Assembly (NCBI GenBank): GCA_947462865.1
Contig: CANHRW010000049.1
Span: 1 to 10,790, forward strand
DNA: 10,790 nt
Direction of reading: 5' to 3'
DNA from: Bacteroidota bacterium
GTDB taxonomy: Bacteria; Bacteroidota; Bacteroidia; UKL13-3
Numbering within the stretch: the first letter of the stretch is position 1; every line of letters begins with the position of its first letter. Under the pieces are notes generated by a model. The model did no database searches. It was given only the letters and a program-made list of their open reading frames with translations, and had not been told where the DNA came from. Below, one piece after another: positions 1 to 7,429 of the stretch. The position numbers and the translations under genes were made by a program.

Positions 1-462
1 AACCGGAATTTGGTGTTTTTCTGCGATTGCCATAATACAATCCATGTCGCACATTTGTCCTTGCAGATGAACGGGAATAATGGCTTTTGTACGTGGGGTA
101 ATTGCAGCTTCTAATTGCGCTACATCAATGGTATAATATTGGGGTTCTATGTCTACAAAAACTGGCTTTGCACCTGTTTGGCTAATAGTTTCTGAACTAC
201 TGATCCAGCTATTAGCTACAGTAATTACTTCGTCTCCAGGCCCTATGCCTAGCATTTTCATGATGATGTACAAAGAATCGGTTCCGTTTGCTACTCCAAT
301 ACAATGTTTAACACCATAAAGTGACGCAAAATTTGTTTCAAATTCTTCTACATGCTTTCCGCCAATAAATGCGGTTTCTTGAATAACAGTTTGAATAGCC
401 GAATCAATCTCTGATTGAATTGATTGGTATTGACTGTATAAATCTACAAAAGGTACTTTCAT
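1..462 (-). CDS. DegT/DnrJ/EryC1/StrS-family sugar aminotransferase, N-terminal part (cut by window edge)
   Basis: The frame is open from an ATG at 462 to the window edge, giving the first 154 residues of a protein that is about 360-400 residues in this family. It starts MKVPFVDLYSQYQSI, the usual opening of PLP-dependent sugar aminotransferases. Visible family motifs are the phosphate-binding GTDSL (residues 60-64), ANSWISSSETI (84-94), the acidic VFVDIEP (101-107) and PVHLQGQ (130-136). The PLP-binding Asp and Lys lie beyond the window, so activity cannot be checked. It follows the acetyltransferase gene with 1 bp between them and is part of the same transcript. Because a WlbA-like dehydrogenase and a WlbB-like acetyltransferase come just before it, the likely role is a WlbC/WbpE-like one: glutamate-dependent amination of a UDP-3-keto-GlcNAc-uronic acid at C3. 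The family assignment is firm; the exact substrate is inferred from context. Confidence 0.9.
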   Translation of the reverse strand, partial: MKVPFVDLYSQYQSIQSEIDSAIQTVIQETAFIGGKHVEEFETNFASLYGVKHCIGVANGTDSLYIIMKMLGIGPGDEVITVANSWISSSETISQTGAKPVFVDIEPQYYTIDVAQLEAAITPRTKAIIPVHLQGQMCDMDCIMAIAEKHQIPV

Positions 463-463
463 C

Positions 464-925
464 TTATTTTCTCATCAATTTTGCAGGATTGCCTGCGTAT
501 ACTCCGGGTTCAGTAATATTTTTAGTTACAACGGCTCCTGCCCCAATTACCACATGACTACAAATTTCAACTGGCAAAATGGTCGCATTTGACCCAATGG
601 ATACATGGTTGTGTATCTTGGTTTGCTTCCAAAGATTTTTATCTCCCCTGGCGGGTCCACCATTTTGAAACAAATCATTGATAAACATCACACCATGACC
701 AATGAAACAATCATCTCCAATAGTTACCAGCTCACATATAAAAGTATGTGATTGAATTTTAGTTTGTTTGCCTATGGACACATCTTTTTGAATTTCTACA
801 AACGGGCCAATAAAGCAATTGTCACCAATAGCACAACCATACATATTTACGGGCTGAACTATTTTTACATTTTCGCCAAAGTGAACACCTTTGATAGCAC
901 TTTCAAATAAAATAGGTTCACTCAT
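464..925 (-). CDS. Left-handed beta-helix (hexapeptide) sugar N-acetyltransferase, WlbB/WbpD-like
   Basis: A 153-residue protein of the trimeric LbetaH acyltransferase type. Imperfect hexapeptide repeats fill it, for example CAIGDNCFIG (31-40), VTIGDDCFIG (67-76), VSIGSNATIL (108-117) and VVIGAGAVVT (125-134). It closes with the typical AGNPAKLMRK. The segment GVMFINDLF (78-86) resembles the FxND motif of 3-N-acetyltransferases acting on nucleotide-linked 3-amino sugars (WlbB/WbpD, QdtC/FdtC group). Asn83 would be the conserved Asn near the active site; that residue match is from memory of the family. The length is normal and no N-terminal extension is present. It lies 3 bp after the dehydrogenase gene and 1 bp before the aminotransferase gene. 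The predicted reaction is acetyl-CoA-dependent acetylation of the C3 amine of UDP-2-acetamido-3-amino-uronic acid in the cytoplasm. A 3-amino-3,6-dideoxyhexose substrate is the main alternative, made less likely by the neighbouring dehydrogenase. Confidence 0.9.
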   Translation of the reverse strand: MSEPILFESAIKGVHFGENVKIVQPVNMYGCAIGDNCFIGPFVEIQKDVSIGKQTKIQSHTFICELVTIGDDCFIGHGVMFINDLFQNGGPARGDKNLWKQTKIHNHVSIGSNATILPVEICSHVVIGAGAVVTKNITEPGVYAGNPAKLMRK

Positions 926-928
926 GGA

Positions 929-1933
929 TTATAATTTAGACTGATAAATTTTATCTATTATTTCAACAGTTTTTAAGGCTTCAAAGGAGTTTGTGGCAAT
1001 GCTTGCATTGTGATTTAACACTTCTAAAACATTTTCATAAACTTTGTCGTGATTGCTCATTGAGCCTTGGTAGTTGCCATAATTATTGGCTGTATTTCCA
1101 GCAGGTAAATTCTCAATTTTATACCCTTCAATTTCTTGGTATTCCAATTCGTTCAAATACTGTCCACCAATTTTAACAGTTCCTTTTTCTCCAAAAATGG
1201 TCAAAGAACCTTCCATATTTTTATTGTAACTATTGACAGTGTAGTTAATGGTACCAATGGCCCCGTTTACGAATTCTAAAATAACAACTCCTGTATCTTC
1301 AAACTCAATGATGCCTTGATGGCTAAAATTTCCCATGAATGATTTAGCCTGTTTTACATCACCAACCAGCCAATACAATAAATCCACAAAATGACTGAAC
1401 TGAGTATACAAGGTTCCTCCATCTAAATCTTTGGTACCTTTCCATGAATTGTGGTAATAGTCTTCGTTTCTGTTCCAAAAACAACTCAATTGCACACTCA
1501 TAATTTTACCCAATTTATTTTCATCAATGAGTTTTTTAACTGCAGCTACAGGTGGGTTAAACCGATTTTGTTTAATTGCAAATAAGCGTTTATTCATGCG
1601 CTCTGCAGTTTTGATCATTTCACCACAGTCTTGTACGTTAATTGCCATTGGCTTTTCACATAGCACATGAAAGCCCGCTTCTAATGAAAGAATTGAGTGC
1701 TTGGCATGTAATCCATTGGGAGAACAAATAGAAACCACATCTATGTCTTTTTCATTGGCAAGCATGTCTTCTATATGTTGATAGGCTTTGCAATTAAATT
1801 TTTCGGAAAAAGCAGTTGCTTTGGCAGAATCTATATCGCATACAGCCACTAATTGCGCTAATTTCTGAATGTGTTCGGCATGCCTCATGCCTATTCTTCC
1901 ACAACCAACTATAGCAAATTTTCGTAAGTTCAT
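929..1933 (-). CDS. Gfo/Idh/MocA-family NAD-dependent dehydrogenase, WlbA/WbpB-like
   Basis: A 334-residue, full-length oxidoreductase. The Rossmann fold begins at once with FAIVGCGRIG (6-15). SICSPN (68-73) and CEKP (92-95, with the family catalytic Lys94) follow. The C-terminal alpha/beta domain carries FWNRNEDYYHNSWKGT (152-167), DGGTLYTQFSHF (171-182) and the His181/Asp184 pair expected in the active site. The aromatic WNRN..YY..SWKGT stretch is the pattern I associate with UDP-N-acetyl-2-amino-2-deoxyglucuronate dehydrogenases. The family reaction is oxidation of UDP-GlcNAc-uronic acid at C3 to the 3-keto form. In WlbA enzymes tightly bound NAD can be regenerated by 2-oxoglutarate, which cannot be judged here. 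The start at 1933 has A/T-rich DNA and no Shine-Dalgarno in front. It sits 12 bp after the glycosyltransferase gene and 3 bp before the acetyltransferase gene. The family is secure; the substrate is strongly suggested by the acetyltransferase and aminotransferase partners. Confidence 0.9.
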   Translation of the reverse strand: MNLRKFAIVGCGRIGMRHAEHIQKLAQLVAVCDIDSAKATAFSEKFNCKAYQHIEDMLANEKDIDVVSICSPNGLHAKHSILSLEAGFHVLCEKPMAINVQDCGEMIKTAERMNKRLFAIKQNRFNPPVAAVKKLIDENKLGKIMSVQLSCFWNRNEDYYHNSWKGTKDLDGGTLYTQFSHFVDLLYWLVGDVKQAKSFMGNFSHQGIIEFEDTGVVILEFVNGAIGTINYTVNSYNKNMEGSLTIFGEKGTVKIGGQYLNELEYQEIEGYKIENLPAGNTANNYGNYQGSMSNHDKVYENVLEVLNHNASIATNSFEALKTVEIIDKIYQSKL

Positions 1934-1945
1934 TTGAATATTTAA

Positions 1946-3121
1946 TTAATCTTCGAGTAAAAAGTCCTTCAATTTATTCATCTTTTGGGTCCAATCCAAA
2001 AAATATTTGGCATAAGTCCGCATCTCTTCTGTCACATTCTCAGTAAATTGCATTTTTCTATTAAAATCTTCTAGTAATTCATAGTCAAAAGGCAAATCAT
2101 TATCAGCTAATTTCAGGTGATAAGGAAAATCATCTGGAAAATCAATGTCATCGCCTGCATAAAAAAATGGAATACCTCTTGAACAGTATTCTCTTAATTT
2201 AAGCGTTGAAGCGGAGTGGAGCCCAATTCTAGAAAAAGAAAGGGTACCCATTGCCATATGACTGGTATTGAACAAATGTTCGTAATCTTTATGTTTTTGA
2301 AATCCATAAAACACAAACTCTTTCTCCAAACCATATTTTAACACCAAATCCTTGTTGTACTGCATTTCATTGCTGTCTCCTACCACATGAACCAATAATG
2401 ATTGCGAATTGCCATTACCAATGGCATTTTTTCTTGATTCAATGAGTCGGTGCAATCCATTGGTTCTATAACCTGCTCCAACAAAAATAATTTCTAAATC
2501 TGAACTGCTTTGTAATGGTATTCTGGCAGGAAAAGCCCCCACATGAACGCCGTTTCCAAGGGTTAGATATTGCTTTACCTGATGTCTTAAATAACTGGCT
2601 TCAAAATCAGTAATATCTTGACATACACCCACAAAACCATCAATTAATTTACGAATGGGTTTACCGTATAAAAAATCAAGAACAGCAATTAAAAAATAGC
2701 CCTTTATAAAATTAAATTGTCTGTAAGGATTTTCGATTTGCTGGTGTTCAGTATACAATCTAAATCCTAATTGCTTCACCTGTTTAAAAAAAAGATAAGA
2801 AGCTGGATCAGCAGCAGGGAATCGCATATAAATTGTGGTTTCCGCTGACTTGTATTGACTTAAATGATTGAGTATAAATTCAAATTTCTTAAACCTTTTT
2901 TGTAAGAAGTTAGTATGAACATTGAATAACAAATGTACAATACCAGGTCTGCTTTCTATTTGGTGTCTGAATACCTCGCTCAATGGCCTGTTCGAAACCA
3001 AAACTAAATGAATGGAAACCCCATGTGATTTCAATGCATCAAATTGACCTAAAATTTTCTGTTCAACTCCTCCAATTTCATGGTCAACCAATGCAATGTA
3101 AACCAATTTAGATTCTGCCAT
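1946..3121 (-). CDS. GT4-like (GT-B fold) glycosyltransferase
   Basis: A 391-residue predicted cytoplasmic glycosyltransferase. The N-terminal domain begins LVYIALVDHEIGGVEQ (6-21); the GGVE near the end of the first strand-loop is typical of GT4 enzymes. The hinge region holds TLGNGVHVGAFP (187-198), the family's 'NGV/D..F' element. The C-terminal nucleotide-binding domain has IIFVGAG (211-217), FVFYGF (269-274) and STLKLREYCSRGIPFF (305-320), with Glu311 in the place of the second Glu of the EX7E motif. The first Glu is not conserved, as in many divergent GT4 members. No signal peptide or membrane segment is evident. Its first 14 bp overlap the 3' end of the polymerase gene, and it is the only gene in the window with a strong Shine-Dalgarno. 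It probably adds one sugar to the lipid-linked repeat unit; donor and linkage cannot be read from sequence. Confidence 0.82.
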   Translation of the reverse strand: MAESKLVYIALVDHEIGGVEQKILGQFDALKSHGVSIHLVLVSNRPLSEVFRHQIESRPGIVHLLFNVHTNFLQKRFKKFEFILNHLSQYKSAETTIYMRFPAADPASYLFFKQVKQLGFRLYTEHQQIENPYRQFNFIKGYFLIAVLDFLYGKPIRKLIDGFVGVCQDITDFEASYLRHQVKQYLTLGNGVHVGAFPARIPLQSSSDLEIIFVGAGYRTNGLHRLIESRKNAIGNGNSQSLLVHVVGDSNEMQYNKDLVLKYGLEKEFVFYGFQKHKDYEHLFNTSHMAMGTLSFSRIGLHSASTLKLREYCSRGIPFFYAGDDIDFPDDFPYHLKLADNDLPFDYELLEDFNRKMQFTENVTEEMRTYAKYFLDWTQKMNKLKDFLLED

Positions 3122-4454
3122 ATTTTACCTCCTTTTCTAATACTCCTAACTCATTTAAACTTTTAAACAACAACACGGCCATTAAGACATAAAACTGAGC
3201 ATATTTAAAATTCTCAAGAGGATCGGCAGTACTTTCAAAATAAATTGACGAGGTTAAGATCATAAAAAATATCAGGGGATGTGTTACCCATTTACTCACA
3301 ATTTTAACGGGCTTGTATTGTTTTAATATGATAAAAATAAAGCCTAAATGAAAATACAATCCAACTAAACCTAAATTCAAAAATGTCCCTAAAAATCCAT
3401 TGTCGGCAAAATCTTCAATAACTTTAGTATAACCCAATCCTACGAAAATAGATGCAGGATTGGCATACTTTACAAAGTCATCTATTCGGCTTTGCCAAAA
3501 TTCATCCCGCCCTGCAACAGCTGCAACACTTTTTGTATCATCATATTCCTCTACAGTAGAAATAATTCTTCCTTGAATTAAATCGGCAGAAAGCAATATC
3601 AAAAACAAGAATACCGTTGCAACTATGATACTAATACCTTTCACATTGATGGCTGTTTTATCCTTTTGATTCAAATACAAAAACAGCAGTGTATTAAATA
3701 CAAAAACCACAATGGAAGTTCTAGAACCAAATACCGTTAATATAGCCGTCAAAGACCCAAATAAAAAAACCAAACTAATTAAAGTCTTTATCAGTTTTTT
3801 AGAGTACATGACGTTCGTAAACAAAATACTACCTGCCATGGCATACAAAATAGCCGACATATTGGCGTTACCGGTAAATCCTACCGCACGGTAAGTATAC
3901 ACTTCTCTTTCAAATGAATAAATGTATTCGTCTGATGCAACTACTCCTCCACCCAATACAGGCAAATAAGTATTTACAATAAAGTATTTAACATTGAATA
4001 AATCATAAAATTCAAAATATACAAATGGCAAATACACCATGAGCATGATCACAAAAAACCGAATCAGTTTTTCATAATCTTCTTTTTCCATTTTGATATT
4101 GGTAACAACCATCAAAATCAATGTGAAACGGTACCACCTATAAAAATGGGCGAAAATTTGTGGTTTGATGGGCACGGCTAAATACAAATATTCAAACAAA
4201 GTTGAAATGAATGCGATACTACCCATTGCTATACCTAAATTATATAGCACTTTATACTCTTTGTAATTGGTAATGCTTCTCAGAGAACTTTTAGCTTGAA
4301 ACATCAAAGCCAAGAACAAAAGCAAATCTGAAAACCTAAAGGCATACAAAGCAACGTTTGTTGGCTGAAAAAATACCACAAAAATGAAAAAAGCAATGAA
4401 TTTCCAAGTATTGTAAAAACTAGGTCCTTTATCGGCTAAACTATGCTGCTCCAT
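3108..4454 (-). CDS. Wzy-type O-antigen/polysaccharide polymerase (O-antigen ligase superfamily membrane protein)
   Basis: A 448-residue integral membrane protein with roughly 11-13 hydrophobic segments, for example 17-36, 68-88, 131-150, 222-242, 246-262, 274-292, 353-377 and 420-431. The soluble stretch between the segments ending near 292 and starting near 353 fits the large periplasmic loop of Wzy/WaaL proteins. That loop contains GRDEFW (315-320) and GLGYTKVIEDFADNGFLG (339-356). YRAVGFTGNANMSA (188-201) and GSRTS (243-247) are further hallmarks; Arg189 and Arg245 are candidate functional arginines. In Wzx/Wzy systems this enzyme joins lipid-linked repeat units on the outer face of the inner membrane. 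Its gene overlaps the flippase gene by 14 bp and the next glycosyltransferase gene by 14 bp, which suggests translational coupling. A ligase of the same superfamily is possible, but the position next to Wzx among glycosyltransferases favours the polymerase. Confidence 0.87.
   Translation of the reverse strand: MEQHSLADKGPSFYNTWKFIAFFIFVVFFQPTNVALYAFRFSDLLLFLALMFQAKSSLRSITNYKEYKVLYNLGIAMGSIAFISTLFEYLYLAVPIKPQIFAHFYRWYRFTLILMVVTNIKMEKEDYEKLIRFFVIMLMVYLPFVYFEFYDLFNVKYFIVNTYLPVLGGGVVASDEYIYSFEREVYTYRAVGFTGNANMSAILYAMAGSILFTNVMYSKKLIKTLISLVFLFGSLTAILTVFGSRTSIVVFVFNTLLFLYLNQKDKTAINVKGISIIVATVFLFLILLSADLIQGRIISTVEEYDDTKSVAAVAGRDEFWQSRIDDFVKYANPASIFVGLGYTKVIEDFADNGFLGTFLNLGLVGLYFHLGFIFIILKQYKPVKIVSKWVTHPLIFFMILTSSIYFESTADPLENFKYAQFYVLMAVLLFKSLNELGVLEKEVKYGRI
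3127..3134 (-). promoter_or_regulatory. Strong Shine-Dalgarno (AAGGAGGT) for the glycosyltransferase at 3121
   Basis: On the minus strand AAGGAGGT is followed by five bases and the ATG at 3121, an ideal Shine-Dalgarno at ideal spacing. It lies inside the last codons of the polymerase gene, where it encodes part of Glu-Lys-Glu-Val. It fixes the start of the downstream gene. The other nine visible starts in this window have no comparable sequence. A chance product of the Lys/Glu codons cannot be excluded. Confidence 0.65.
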
Positions 4455-5712
4455 GGAAATACTTTTTTGAAACGATTTTAAATGAAATCCAAGAAGCTAA
4501 ATAGGCAAAAGCACCAAGTGTAATCTTCACATACAAGGCGCCCTGCATTCCCCAATTAGAAACTACTAGGTAATACAATGGAATTGACAAGAGCAGTAAA
4601 ACTACCGAAATGTAAAAATTAAAATTGAATGCTCCTAGTCCCATCACTGCTGTATCCTTGATATTGTTCATATAATTGAGTGCCCATGCAATGACCAGTC
4701 CTCTGAAGTAAACAAAAGCTGACTGGTGGTACTTTCCGTCAAAAACAAAATCTATCATGAATGGGATTACAAAATAAACGAAAACCAAGGAGAATAATGT
4801 GACTAAATGGTTTAATTTATTGTAATGAGTATAGGTACGCTTCCACCTTTCATATTGATTGGAAATGCCTGCAAAATGAGGAAAAGCAATTTGCTGTATG
4901 GTTTGTGGAATAACATTCAAAATTGAAATCAATGTAATGGCAAATGCATATTGACCAAAAATGCTTAAATCCAATACAAAGTGATTGATAAACAAAATGT
5001 CTAAAGATGAATATAAAAACCCAATAAAATTGGTCATTAACGCAAATTTAGACAAGTTCCAAAGCGCGTTGAATTTGCTCGAAAAATTTGGTGGCTTCAC
5101 AAACATCCGTTTCTCATTGGGTATAGCTAAAAAGAGTAATCCCAATGAAATAAATCCACCTAATAAAACCGCCCAAACATATCCATTTAAATGAAAAAAA
5201 TATGTGAATAGGACAATCAACAAAACCGATACGAATTTAATGAAGCTCTGCAATTTGGCATACTGTTTTATTTTATCGATGCCTTGGTAATAGCCGCCCA
5301 ATACGCTCTGAATGGCCAATGGGAATAAAAACAACATGTACACAGGAAACAGTATTTTTATTTGTGCATCTGTTGAAATCAAATTCAAAGAATTGGCGCC
5401 AGTTAAGCCTAACCAAACAGCTACAAAAACCAGGCTTGCAACAACAATTGAAATTGTTAAATAAGCACTTTGATCTTTGGAATTGGCTTGCTGTGCTGTT
5501 AATTTTACGATAGAAACATTCATTCCCAATGCGCACATGGTAGTTGCCAACCCAACATAGGTCTGCATAATGCGTATGGCCCCAATATCAGATGGGTTTA
5601 AGAATTTTGCAACAAATAGCTGAGAAGCAAAACCAGCTAACAATATGAGTCCGTTTGCTCCTAATAAATGAAAAAAGCCTTTTTCAAAAACCTTTTTAAC
5701 TTCAGCTTTCAT
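4441..5712 (-). CDS. Wzx-type lipid-linked oligosaccharide flippase (MOP/MATE superfamily)
   Basis: A 423-residue membrane protein with about 12 hydrophobic segments, among them roughly 14-36, 86-107, 158-175, 178-198, 223-245, 252-275, 303-325, 363-384 and 388-412. The opening KKVFEKGFFHLLGANGLILLAGFASQ leads into FVAKFLNPSDIGAIRIMQTY (33-52), the usual first-helix and loop pattern of polysaccharide export flippases. FGQYAFAITLISILNVIPQT (252-271) is the matching pattern in the second half. It would move the undecaprenyl-linked repeat across the inner membrane. I place the start at the ATG at 5712 (MKAEVKKVFEKG). A longer frame reaches 5790, but its extra 26 residues do not look like this family and would overlap the previous gene by 89 bp. 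With the chosen start the overlap is 11 bp. No Shine-Dalgarno precedes it. Confidence 0.9.
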   Translation of the reverse strand: MKAEVKKVFEKGFFHLLGANGLILLAGFASQLFVAKFLNPSDIGAIRIMQTYVGLATTMCALGMNVSIVKLTAQQANSKDQSAYLTISIVVASLVFVAVWLGLTGANSLNLISTDAQIKILFPVYMLFLFPLAIQSVLGGYYQGIDKIKQYAKLQSFIKFVSVLLIVLFTYFFHLNGYVWAVLLGGFISLGLLFLAIPNEKRMFVKPPNFSSKFNALWNLSKFALMTNFIGFLYSSLDILFINHFVLDLSIFGQYAFAITLISILNVIPQTIQQIAFPHFAGISNQYERWKRTYTHYNKLNHLVTLFSLVFVYFVIPFMIDFVFDGKYHQSAFVYFRGLVIAWALNYMNNIKDTAVMGLGAFNFNFYISVVLLLLSIPLYYLVVSNWGMQGALYVKITLGAFAYLASWISFKIVSKKYFHGAA

Positions 5713-7423
5713 GTTTTTCGGGGAATAAAAGTTTGAAAGCACTGAAAAAATTAAATACCAACAGTTTTTCGAAAGTACTCCCCTGCTCACTCAATAATTT
5801 TAAATCGGTAGCTAGTTGTTTGTTTTCTATGGCATTCAATTGATATTGTTTGTGCAAAAGGGCAGTTAAAGCAGGATTGCTCTCAAACCATTTTTGAACA
5901 GGAATTGCTACAGCATCTTTTTTACCCAGTATGATTTTAAGCCTATTTTGAATACGGGCCGCCAATAATTTGTGTTTATTTGAAGTGGGCAAAGCATCGT
6001 ATTTCCAACGGTATTGATTGACCTTTGGGTGTTTAAAATTCATCCAGTCAATGGTAAGATTGCCATTGACTCTGTATTTGGGATCTATTGAAAAAGCAAA
6101 GTCTGCAAAGTCAGGCTCCATGTAAGTATACACACTTGAGGTAAAAGGCTCTGTCATCCAGGTACCATTGTGTATGGCATTGAAGCCTCTATTGTAAAGT
6201 GCAAAAAGCTCATCATTGGTTTGCTGTGCATTGGCATCAACTTCAGCTTGAATACGACTCAACAAGGTTGAAGACACCCCCCACCTATTTGCATGTGCAG
6301 GTTCATGATAAGCGTTTTTTAAATACCCCCCTTTGCTACTTTCTGCTAAAATCCCATTGTGCGTGAGTCCAAAAACATCAAAATTCAATTGTTGATTGGC
6401 CAATAAAGTTTGTGCGGCACCAAAATAATAAACAGAACAATTATTGAGAATCAAAGGCAAAGTAGGCTGTTGCAAATAATTGCCATCACCCAATTTGACA
6501 ATTAAATGAAGGTGACCTAAATCATTGGTTATTTCGCGTGCAATTTGCTCATCACTTGATTGGTCTTGTCCAAAAGTAATATTGGTTTGATTGGTATACC
6601 CCAACTCATTTGCCAACATAACATTTAAGCGTGAGTCTAAACCCCCACTGATATGTCCAAAATGACTGTAGCCATATTGTAAATCTTTGTTGTATTCTAA
6701 TTTGATGGAGCGTACAAACAAGTCATCCAATTGCTCAAAAACAGCTGCATTGACTTGATGGATTTGAACCTGGTTATTAAATTTATAATAGGTTTGAATA
6801 GTTGACTGGGATGCAATAGAAGCGTTGAGCAGTTGTGCGGGTTCAAGTTTTTTAATTTCTTGCACCAAGGTATGATTGGTCAATAAATAACCAAAAGTCA
6901 CAAACTCATAGGCAGCAATGGTATTTAAACTGGTTTTGATCCCTAAATAAGCCAACATTTCTTTCACAAAAAACAGTGATGAAGAAAAAATAAAAACCGA
7001 ATCATCTTCAAAATAAAATAAAGGTTTTGAACCAGTATGGTCCGTTACCAATGTTAAACTTTGGGTTGTTTCATTGAAATAAAAAGCTTGAAATGTGCCT
7101 TTCATAGGCTTGAAATAGGAACCCAATGTATTGGTAGCTGCAGCCTTTTCAATGACTTGCAAATTGTCTTGATTGATCCAATTTTCCTTTGAGGTATCTT
7201 TGGTTAAGTTGATCCCATCAAAACCAAACACAATAGATTTATTTTGAACGAAACCCTTGTCTCTTTTAAATTTATGATTGGAATACCAAGCCACTCTTAA
7301 CTGAGGTGTTTTGATTTCGCTTTGGTAGGGGAACAGTTCATTTTGGGTTGAACCAAATGTAAAAGCATCTAATTGTGCTTGAAACATTGGCGACTTAATC
7401 ATATATCCACTAAACCCACTCAT
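5702..7423 (-). CDS. Asparagine-synthase-like ATP-dependent amide-forming protein with a degenerate glutaminase domain
   Basis: A 573-residue protein with the two-domain plan of asparagine synthetase B. The N-terminal glutaminase-like half (about 1-200) keeps TDHTGSKPLFYF (127-138), matching the DxxGxKPLYY of AsnB. However, it begins MSGFSGYM where active enzymes begin MCG, so the nucleophile Cys2 is Ser. The NGEIYN motif appears as FGFDGINL (66-73). The synthetase half (about 230-573) has an intact PP-loop, HISGGLDSRLN (257-267), and ITFGQDQSSDEQIA (282-295), a region related to the AMP-forming active site. The C-terminal part (MEPDFADFAFSIDPKYRVNG, 435-454, then YRWKYDALP) follows a divergent subgroup that I associate with Bacteroidota polysaccharide clusters. 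Predicted role: adenylation of a carboxylate and attack by ammonia or an amine. In O-antigen loci such proteins (WbpS, WbtH) amidate uronic acids. Cleavage of glutamine by this protein itself looks unlikely. The start at 7423 is set by the match to MCG. It begins 6 bp after the preceding gene. Confidence 0.85.
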   Translation of the reverse strand: MSGFSGYMIKSPMFQAQLDAFTFGSTQNELFPYQSEIKTPQLRVAWYSNHKFKRDKGFVQNKSIVFGFDGINLTKDTSKENWINQDNLQVIEKAAATNTLGSYFKPMKGTFQAFYFNETTQSLTLVTDHTGSKPLFYFEDDSVFIFSSSLFFVKEMLAYLGIKTSLNTIAAYEFVTFGYLLTNHTLVQEIKKLEPAQLLNASIASQSTIQTYYKFNNQVQIHQVNAAVFEQLDDLFVRSIKLEYNKDLQYGYSHFGHISGGLDSRLNVMLANELGYTNQTNITFGQDQSSDEQIAREITNDLGHLHLIVKLGDGNYLQQPTLPLILNNCSVYYFGAAQTLLANQQLNFDVFGLTHNGILAESSKGGYLKNAYHEPAHANRWGVSSTLLSRIQAEVDANAQQTNDELFALYNRGFNAIHNGTWMTEPFTSSVYTYMEPDFADFAFSIDPKYRVNGNLTIDWMNFKHPKVNQYRWKYDALPTSNKHKLLAARIQNRLKIILGKKDAVAIPVQKWFESNPALTALLHKQYQLNAIENKQLATDLKLLSEQGSTFEKLLVFNFFSAFKLLFPEKHES

Positions 7424-7429
7424 ATTGCT

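Noticed and set aside
1934..1945. Possible internal promoter or terminator in the largest gap between genes
   Set aside because: The gap is only 12 A/T-rich bases and holds no hairpin or recognisable promoter element.
2786..2793. Run of eight A (T on the coding strand) in the glycosyltransferase gene at 1946-3121, a possible phase-variation tract
   Set aside because: The frame is intact, the run encodes Leu-Phe-Phe, and several runs of seven occur by chance in this AT-rich DNA.
5273..5536. 87-codon minus-strand frame inside the flippase gene
   Set aside because: It is an out-of-frame reading of a clear membrane-protein gene, with no start context or domain.
5713..5790. 26-residue N-terminal extension of the flippase frame
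   Set aside because: It would overlap the previous gene by 89 bp, its sequence does not resemble a flippase N-terminus, and MKAEVKKVFEKG at 5712 is the normal beginning for the family.
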